Assembly: GCA_024762745.1 (NCBI GenBank)
Contig: JANTGV010000016.1
Location: 1 to 10,613 of the forward strand
Direction: 5' to 3'
DNA length: 10,613 bases
From: Sulfurimonas sp.
GTDB taxonomy: Bacteria > Campylobacterota > Campylobacteria > Campylobacterales > Sulfurimonadaceae
A model generated the notes under the pieces. It did no database searches and was not told where the DNA came from. It worked only from the letters and a program-made list of their open reading frames with translations. Positions 5,998 to 10,613 of the stretch are shown here, one piece after another (positions within the stretch are counted from its first letter, which is position 1; each line of letters opens with the position of its first letter). Made by a program: the position numbers and the translations under genes.

Positions 5998-7167
5998 TTA
6001 ATCTTTAAATATTCTATCTAAGATAGGTTTTAAGTTGATACTCTCTTCAACTATAGAGTTTGGTAACTCTTTGGCTGCCATCAGTGCTCTGTGAATCTCG
6101 TCTGCCTCAACATACTGAACATGATGTACGTACTTGAAAAGCTCTTTTTGGTGAAAAAAATGCTTTCCAGTAATTATTTTACATCCAAAATGGGCTGGTT
6201 CTAACGGATTATGCCCGCCGACATCATCTCGAAATGCACCACCTAAAATAGCAATGTCACTGATGGCATAAATATTATTTAACTCACCCATTGCATCTAT
6301 AAGAGTCAAGTCACTCTCAAATTTTGTACTTTCAGAAAACCTTGAGAGAGAGAATTCATTTTTATCTGCATAAGCACTCATAAGTTCCCAGACATCATTG
6401 AAACGTTCGGGATGTCTTGGCACTATAATGAGTTTTGTCTCTCTATACTGTTTTCTATATTCAACAAATGACTTCAGAACAGACTCTTCTTCACCAGGGT
6501 GAGTACTTCCTGCAACAATCACTTCAGAGTCCACTTTTTCATACTCTTGCGTTTTTTTAATCTCACCGGCCAACTTGATGTTTCCGATTACTTCTATATT
6601 CTTTGCACCAAGAGCTAAAAAACGATTCTTATCCGCTTCGCTTTGTGCATAAACCATCTCAACTTGAGCCAACATTTTTTGATAGAACCATGCAAACTGC
6701 AGATACTTTTTAGCACTCTTTTCAGATATTCTTGCGTTTAATAAGACAACCTTAGTTCCACGACTTGCAGCAACTATAAAAAGCATATACCAAAACTCTG
6801 CTTCTAGAACCACAAGTAGTTTCTGTTTCTTCACCCAAAATGGTAAAAACATCTCATAAGGAAGATATCTCACCTCTGCCTTATATTTTGTCGCCTCAGC
6901 ATGGCCAGTATGAGTTATGGTTGTTATCTTTATCTCTCTATCTTCCAAAAGGTCAATAATCGGTTTTAAAGCTCTCGCTTCACCAAGTGAACAGACGTGA
7001 AACCAAATTCCATTATCTTGATCAAATTTTTTATTGTTAAAAAGGAAAAAACGTGAAGGTATTGAGTCTCTGTACTTAGATTTAAAAGAGAGGGTTATTA
7101 AAAGTGGTAGAGCTAAAAGGTATAGCCCAACACTTAAAACATAATAAAAAAGAGTAAATGGCGACAA
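5998..7167 (-). CDS. waaA: 3-deoxy-D-manno-octulosonic acid (Kdo) transferase WaaA/KdtA
   Basis: WaaA moves Kdo from CMP-Kdo onto lipid IVA at the cytoplasmic face of the inner membrane, starting the lipopolysaccharide core. The 389 residues fit the GT-B family: an N-terminal membrane anchor (about 5-27), the catalytic-Glu block CSLGEARALKP (59-69), LEAEFW (121-126), LNARISEKS (143-151), GNIKL (195-199), AGSTHPGEEE (219-228) and GGHNPLEPAHFG (317-328). The start must be TTG at 7165-7167, because the in-frame UAG of the preceding gene is 3 nt upstream and no ATG or GTG codon follows for dozens of codons. GAAGAG (7174-7179), six bases before the TTG and inside the previous gene, can serve as ribosome site. 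A weak start may keep WaaA at low level. Campylobacterota often have a monofunctional or bifunctional enzyme; sequence alone does not decide. Confidence 0.96.
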   Translation of the reverse strand: MSPFTLFYYVLSVGLYLLALPLLITLSFKSKYRDSIPSRFFLFNNKKFDQDNGIWFHVCSLGEARALKPIIDLLEDREIKITTITHTGHAEATKYKAEVRYLPYEMFLPFWVKKQKLLVVLEAEFWYMLFIVAASRGTKVVLLNARISEKSAKKYLQFAWFYQKMLAQVEMVYAQSEADKNRFLALGAKNIEVIGNIKLAGEIKKTQEYEKVDSEVIVAGSTHPGEEESVLKSFVEYRKQYRETKLIIVPRHPERFNDVWELMSAYADKNEFSLSRFSESTKFESDLTLIDAMGELNNIYAISDIAILGGAFRDDVGGHNPLEPAHFGCKIITGKHFFHQKELFKYVHHVQYVEADEIHRALMAAKELPNSIVEESINLKPILDRIFKD

Positions 7168-7170
7168 GCC

Positions 7171-7884
7171 CTACTCTTCGTCAGCTTTCATATAAAGTAT
7201 ACGACCACAGTGTGGGCATGTTGTAATATCTTCAGCTTTAATAACATCAGCATAAATTTTATCACTGATTAGCATATGACAACCCATACAAGCCTGTTCT
7301 TCAACTGGAACAACAGTTGTATTTTTAGCCCAACGACGAATCTTTTGATAAAAAGCTAAACCTTTTTGGTTTACAGTACCAAGAAGTTTCTCTTTCTCAA
7401 CAAATACAGCTTGTCTCTCTTGATTAATACTCTCAAGTTTTGCATCAACATCAGCTTTTACACTCTCTAGGTTTGCAGACAACTCTTCAAGAGAAGTTTT
7501 TGCAGCATCAATCTGCTCATTTTTAGACTCTATTACTTTTTCAAGTCTTTGAATCTCTTCATTTGCAAATGTCACTTGCTCTTTTGCAATCTCTTCTTCA
7601 AGTTGAAGAGATTTCATTTCACGTTCAGTTTTTACTTCTGCACTTTTTTTAGAGTTATCCTCTAATTTTTGTGAAAGTTCTGTAAGGTGAAGTTCATTTT
7701 TTGCTTTTTTTAACTCTTCTTCTTTAATTTCGTTACTTAAATTCTCAATATCTGACTCAATACTCTGTGTTTTTGCACGAGCTGCTTCATAATTATAGTT
7801 CGCTTCTTCGATTTGCGGTTCAAACGCATCAATCTCTTTATCTACTTGAGCTAGGTCTATTAACTGCTTAAGATGCTTGTTCAT
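7171..7884 (-). CDS. Coiled-coil zinc-ribbon protein (HP0958/CT398 family)
   Basis: A 237-residue cytosolic protein. Residues 1-175 are almost continuous charged heptads, predicting a long antiparallel coiled-coil hairpin. The C-terminus is a C4 zinc ribbon: Cys199, Cys202, Cys223 and Cys226 (ACMGCHM and TTCPHCGRILY). This is the layout of H. pylori HP0958, reported to interact with RpoN and to bind flaA mRNA, and required for normal flagellation. The gene neighbours (Nif3-like upstream, waaA downstream) are the same as in H. pylori, supporting orthology. The ATG has a strong AAAGGAG site. Its UAG stop is in the same frame as waaA, three bases before the waaA TTG. A flagellar/RpoN role here is inferred from the homologue; the family also occurs in bacteria without flagella. 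Confidence 0.88.
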   Translation of the reverse strand: MNKHLKQLIDLAQVDKEIDAFEPQIEEANYNYEAARAKTQSIESDIENLSNEIKEEELKKAKNELHLTELSQKLEDNSKKSAEVKTEREMKSLQLEEEIAKEQVTFANEEIQRLEKVIESKNEQIDAAKTSLEELSANLESVKADVDAKLESINQERQAVFVEKEKLLGTVNQKGLAFYQKIRRWAKNTTVVPVEEQACMGCHMLISDKIYADVIKAEDITTCPHCGRILYMKADEE

Positions 7885-7932
7885 TGGACTCCTTTAGGAT
7901 TTTATACACGGATATTTATACTCTATAAGCTA

Positions 7933-8655
7933 CTAAATATATGTAAATGGGTTTTCTGATGATGCAATTATAACTTCTAAACCTAAATTTTTCAAATGCT
8001 TTTGTAAAATTTGTGCAAAAAACCGTTCACTTTCATAGTGTCCGATGTCAATTAATGACAAGTTTATACTCTTTGCCTCCATCGCATCATGGTATTTTAC
8101 ATCACCTGTTAAAAAACAATCTGCATCAACACTTCTCATAAGTGAACAGCCTGAACCTGTCGTTAGAGCGACTCTTTTAACTCTCTCTCCACTCTTGACA
8201 CATCGTGCATGGGGTAAACCAAATGCAGTTGATACTCTGGATGCAAAAGTCTCAAAATCTTCATCAACTTCTAAATAAGCTACAAATCCATCTTTTTTTA
8301 CTATTTCCAGTCCAAGTACTTTAGTTGCTACATAATCATTAAGGTGTGTTTGATCAAAATTTGTGTGCATTGCTACATTAGAAATATTTTTTCGTATCAT
8401 TTTTTGAATTAAATTTGCAGGGTACTTACTAAACTCTAACTGTTTAAGCCCACCAAATATAATAGGATGGTGTGTAATAAGTAAAGTGTTTTCATCAAGT
8501 AAGTCAATCAGTGCTTCATCTACATCTATGCTTAAAGCAATTTTTTTTATCTCTTGTGAAAAATCCCCTACTAATAATCCTGAGTTATCCCAAGACTCTT
8601 GAATCTCAAAAGGAGAAAGTTCATCCAAGAATGCATAAATTTCTGATATTTTCAT
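7933..8655 (-). CDS. Nif3-like dinuclear metal-centre protein (YbgI/YqfO family)
   Basis: A 240-residue Nif3/DUF34 protein. Diagnostic blocks are the N-terminal ESWDNSGLLVGD (20-31), the metal-binding THHPIIFGGLK (61-71), MHTNFDQT (96-103) and, near the C-terminus, TGDVKYHDAMEA (183-194) and GHYESER (205-211), which supply the histidines and acidic residues that hold two metal ions in a hexameric ring. It lacks the large middle PII-like insert of the longer YqfO form, although ~115-160 forms a small linker domain. The family is often annotated as GTP cyclohydrolase I type 2, but its cellular role is unsettled; a link with metal insertion or cofactor repair has been suggested. It lies 8 nt downstream of the TPR gene and 48 nt before the zinc-ribbon gene. 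Confidence 0.92.
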   Translation of the reverse strand: MKISEIYAFLDELSPFEIQESWDNSGLLVGDFSQEIKKIALSIDVDEALIDLLDENTLLITHHPIIFGGLKQLEFSKYPANLIQKMIRKNISNVAMHTNFDQTHLNDYVATKVLGLEIVKKDGFVAYLEVDEDFETFASRVSTAFGLPHARCVKSGERVKRVALTTGSGCSLMRSVDADCFLTGDVKYHDAMEAKSINLSLIDIGHYESERFFAQILQKHLKNLGLEVIIASSENPFTYI

Positions 8656-8663
8656 CTTTATAC

Positions 8664-9260
8664 CTACTGAAGTTTTTCTAACTCTTCTTTTGCTTCTTCA
8701 AAATCAGGGTTAAGCTCAATCGCTTTGCTGTACATCTCTTTTGCTTCATCAAAATGTTCCATATCAACAGATAAATTCCCATAGTTATAGTAAGTAATTG
8801 GATTTGAATCATCAATATCTACAAGTGCATTTAGATGTAGCTTTGCAGATGCGAACTCTCTGTTTTTTCTGTAAATTGATGCCATAGCCTGATGCGTGTA
8901 AGTGTTACTCTTGTCAAGCTCTAGTACCTCTTTATAGTACTCTAGTGCTTCATCATCTCTACCCTGAAGTCCTAGTGTATAACCCATTTTAAAAAGTGTT
9001 TCTGTAGAGTTAGGGTCTTTAATATTCGCTTCTGAATAGATAGCGAGTGCTTTTTGTAAATCATCACCCTCTAAAGCTTCATCACCTTTTTCTATAAGTG
9101 AAGCTGAATCAAAAGTAGAAAATGCATCAGCACTTCTCTCTTCATTATCGTGAACCTCCCCACCCTCTTGTTCTGAATCTTTGAGTGTTTGAATATGCTC
9201 ATATATTTTATATGCAAAAAAAGCTGATGCTCCCAACATGAGTAGTTGAAAAACTGTCAT
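8664..9260 (-). CDS. Membrane-anchored TPR-repeat protein
   Basis: A 198-residue protein with one N-terminal hydrophobic segment (about 3-20) acting as an uncleaved anchor, an acidic linker (27-50) and about four tetratricopeptide repeats from 52 to 186, for example ETLFKMGYTLGLQGRDDEAL (87-106) and TYYNYGNLSVDMEHFDEA (156-173). TPRs are protein-protein scaffolds, so no enzymatic role is expected. Which side of the membrane the TPRs face is uncertain: the short N-terminus and Lys after the segment suggest the TPR part is cytoplasmic. ATG is preceded by AAGGA. It is the first gene of the long minus-strand unit, with a TATAAT box about 40 nt upstream. I do not recognise a named family, and the partner is unknown. 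Confidence 0.85.
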   Translation of the reverse strand: MTVFQLLMLGASAFFAYKIYEHIQTLKDSEQEGGEVHDNEERSADAFSTFDSASLIEKGDEALEGDDLQKALAIYSEANIKDPNSTETLFKMGYTLGLQGRDDEALEYYKEVLELDKSNTYTHQAMASIYRKNREFASAKLHLNALVDIDDSNPITYYNYGNLSVDMEHFDEAKEMYSKAIELNPDFEEAKEELEKLQ

Positions 9261-9297
9261 TAATATTCCTTCAAATTTTTGTGTTGTATTATGGGCG

Positions 9298-9303
9298 ATT
9301 ATA
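9298..9303 (-). promoter_or_regulatory. Candidate -10 box at the head of the long minus-strand unit (TATAAT)
   Basis: Consensus TATAAT on the minus strand, 37 nt before the ATG of the TPR gene, in the divergent intergenic region. It is followed directly by CGCCC, the same GC-rich discriminator type found at ffh and rpsP. No clear -35 hexamer is seen; the upstream DNA is strongly AT-rich. Confidence 0.5.
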
Positions 9304-9330
9304 CCTTATTTTATATTTATAATAGTAGAA

Positions 9331-9360
9331 TTAACACTACCTTAACATAGCAATTATATG
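9331..9360 (+). promoter_or_regulatory. Weak candidate promoter for the ABC transporter genes
   Basis: TTAACA (9331-9336) followed after 18 bp by TATATG (9355-9360) could drive the plus-strand ABC genes. The match to consensus is partial. The 9261-9383 divergent region is otherwise very AT-rich, and I see no operator-like palindrome in it. Confidence 0.25.
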
Positions 9361-9383
9361 ATTTAAAATATATGGAGCTGAAT

Positions 9384-10070
9384 ATGATTTCAAACGAACA
9401 TGTTAAAAAAATATATAAAATGGGAGAGATTGAGCTCACGGTTATCAAAGATCTTAACCTTGAGATTAGCCATGGTGAGTTTGTTGCCATTGTTGGACCG
9501 AGCGGGAGTGGAAAAAGTACAGTCTTAAACCTTCTTGGATGTTTAGACAAACCGAGTGAAGGTAAGGTCATGATAGATGGTATTGATGTCACAAAACTTG
9601 ATACCACAGCTCTAGCAAACTTTAGAGGCGAGAAGATCGGTTTTATCTTTCAAAGTTTCAATCTCATCCCAGTTCTGAGTGTCTATGAAAATATCGAGTA
9701 TCCACTTATCATGATTCAAAATCTCTCAAAAGAGGAGCGTGAAAAACGCATAATACAACTTCTAAAAGATGTTGATATGCTTAACCAAAAAGATAAATTT
9801 CCAGACCAGCTCTCAGGAGGGCAGCGTCAGCGTGTGGCTATTGCCCGTGCACTTGTCACAAAACCAAAAATTGTCTTTGCAGATGAGCCAACGGCAAACC
9901 TTGATACAGAGACCTCAAATCAGATTATCACTCTCATGAGAAACATTCAACGTGAATTTAACACAACTTTCATATTTGCGACACATGATGAAAAAATTGT
10001 AACTGCAGTCGATAGAATCATCACTCTCGTTGATGGGGTTATAACAAATGATAAGAAGGTTGCATCATGA
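9384..10070 (+). CDS. ABC transporter ATP-binding protein (MacB/LolD type)
   Basis: A complete ABC ATPase of 228 residues if started at ATG 9384. I prefer this start to the in-frame ATG at 9372, because GGAG (9374-9377) is correctly spaced for 9384 and overlaps the earlier ATG. Motifs: Walker A GPSGSGKS (38-45), Q-loop FIFQSFNLIP (87-96), signature LSGGQRQR (143-150), Walker B IVFADEPTANLD (163-174) and the switch His201 (FATHDEK). FQSFNLIP and ADEPTANLD are typical of the MacB/LolD/FtsE group, whose members drive mechanotransmission rather than transport through a pore. Its stop overlaps the start of the permease gene (ATGA), so the two are translationally coupled. Candidate roles are lipoprotein release, export of a small molecule or envelope maintenance; sequence does not decide. 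Confidence 0.95.
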   Translation: MISNEHVKKIYKMGEIELTVIKDLNLEISHGEFVAIVGPSGSGKSTVLNLLGCLDKPSEGKVMIDGIDVTKLDTTALANFRGEKIGFIFQSFNLIPVLSVYENIEYPLIMIQNLSKEEREKRIIQLLKDVDMLNQKDKFPDQLSGGQRQRVAIARALVTKPKIVFADEPTANLDTETSNQIITLMRNIQREFNTTFIFATHDEKIVTAVDRIITLVDGVITNDKKVAS

Positions 10071-10613
10071 AAAATATCATAAAAATATCTTTTAGAAATC
10101 TGCTTCGAAGTGGAAGACGAACACTTTTAACAGCAAGTTTAATAACAATAGGTGTAATCTTTGTTTTGGTTTATGCAGCACTCTCAGGCAGTTTTAAAAG
10201 CTATATGGTGGGACAAGTAACAGACTCAATGCTTGGACATATTCAAATACATAAAAAAGGCTACATCGCTTCTGTTGACAATCTTCCACTTGATAAAAAC
10301 CTCAACCACAAACAGATCAATAAAATTACTGAACAACTAGATAGCAATCCAAATATAGAGAGCTATACACTGAGGCTCAAACTTGGTGCCATGTTCTCTA
10401 ATTATGTTTCTTCAACGGGAATACGCCTCAATGGTATAGACCCTCTAAAAGAGTCTCAAACACTCCCACTTTTTTCATCGCGTTTAAATGGAATGCATAC
10501 AGCCTCACTCGAAGAGGGAAGCATTTTGGTTCCAGAGCTGGTAGCTAAGGGAATGAAAGTTAAAAAAGATGATACTGTCGTTGTAGTTGCAACAAATCAA
10601 AAAGGCTCAGTCA
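10067..10613 (+). CDS. MacB/LolE-type ABC transporter permease, truncated by window edge
   Basis: An ATG at 10067 overlaps the ATPase stop by the ATGA arrangement, and the frame is open to the right edge (182 codons). The visible protein begins with a short cytoplasmic amphipathic segment (ISFRNLLRSGRRTLLTA, 7-23), a single membrane helix (about 19-40) and the start of a large periplasmic domain (from about 41), including GHIQIHKKGYI (57-67) and IRLNGIDPLKE. Helix, large periplasmic core and coupled ATPase are the layout of the FtsX/MacB superfamily. The missing part should hold three more membrane helices. The pair probably works as a homodimeric or heterodimeric exporter of the LolCDE or MacB kind. 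Confidence 0.88.
   Translation, partial: MKNIIKISFRNLLRSGRRTLLTASLITIGVIFVLVYAALSGSFKSYMVGQVTDSMLGHIQIHKKGYIASVDNLPLDKNLNHKQINKITEQLDSNPNIESYTLRLKLGAMFSNYVSSTGIRLNGIDPLKESQTLPLFSSRLNGMHTASLEEGSILVPELVAKGMKVKKDDTVVVVATNQKGSV

Noticed and set aside
8045..8278. Plus-strand open frame within the Nif3-like gene
   Set aside because: It is antisense to conserved metal-centre sequence; nothing supports translation.
9372..9386. Upstream ATG at 9372 as the start of the ABC ATPase
   Set aside because: It overlaps the GGAG ribosome site and has none of its own, while ATG 9384 is correctly spaced and gives a normal N-terminus.
9317..9607. Open frame on the minus strand antisense to the ABC ATPase
   Set aside because: It lies over the Walker A region of a clearly conserved ATPase, has no ribosome site or recognisable family, and is a shadow frame.
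1..10613. Frequent word TATAGAG/CTCTATA, more common than base composition would suggest
   Set aside because: Most copies fall in coding sequence as the Ser-Ile codon pair TCT ATA, so codon preference explains them better than a DNA-uptake or binding site.

Overview
The window is AT-rich (very roughly one third G+C by eye) and reads as a chromosomal segment of a Campylobacterota (epsilonproteobacterial) genome, most likely a free-living Sulfurimonas-type organism. From memory, the gene order Nif3-like / zinc-ribbon coiled-coil (HP0958 type) / waaA / RluA-type pseudouridine synthase / ffh / rpsP / KH protein / rimM / trmD / rplS is the order found in Campylobacter jejuni (about Cj0705 to Cj0714). 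Helicobacter pylori keeps the same genes as two separate blocks. I cannot confirm the genus without a search.

Layout. Positions 1-1063 (minus strand) hold a two-gene unit: a gamma-glutamylcyclotransferase-like protein, followed after 5 nt by a membrane protein that runs off the left edge and resembles a two-transmembrane potassium-channel/Kir-type protein. Positions 1174-9260 (minus strand) hold twelve consecutive genes in one direction: TPR membrane protein, Nif3-like protein, zinc-ribbon coiled-coil protein, waaA, pseudouridine synthase, ffh, thioredoxin, rpsP, khpA, rimM, trmD and rplS. They are tightly packed and often overlap. The only sizeable breaks lie in front of ffh (63 nt) and rpsP (204 nt), and both carry candidate internal promoters. 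A hairpin over the rplS stop codon is the likely end of the unit. Positions 9384-10613 (plus strand) are divergently transcribed and encode an ABC ATPase plus the start of its MacB/LolE-type permease.

How the genes work together. The rpsP-khpA-rimM-trmD-rplS block is the classic S16/L19 translation cassette: two ribosomal proteins, a 30S maturation factor, an RNA-binding KH protein and the tRNA m1G37 methyltransferase. It is linked here to ffh (co-translational membrane targeting), a thioredoxin, a pseudouridine synthase, a lipid A Kdo transferase and an HP0958-type protein. Four candidate promoters in the long unit share a GC-rich stretch just after the -10 box, which suggests growth-rate or stringent control.

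Most of the window is ordinary housekeeping. I see no phage, IS element, CRISPR array, tRNA or rRNA, and no convincing unknown multi-gene system. The points most worth a second look are the channel-like protein with a non-canonical pore motif at the left edge, the thioredoxin inserted between ffh and rpsP, the Glu-for-Asp change at the TrmD catalytic position, and the shared promoter architecture.
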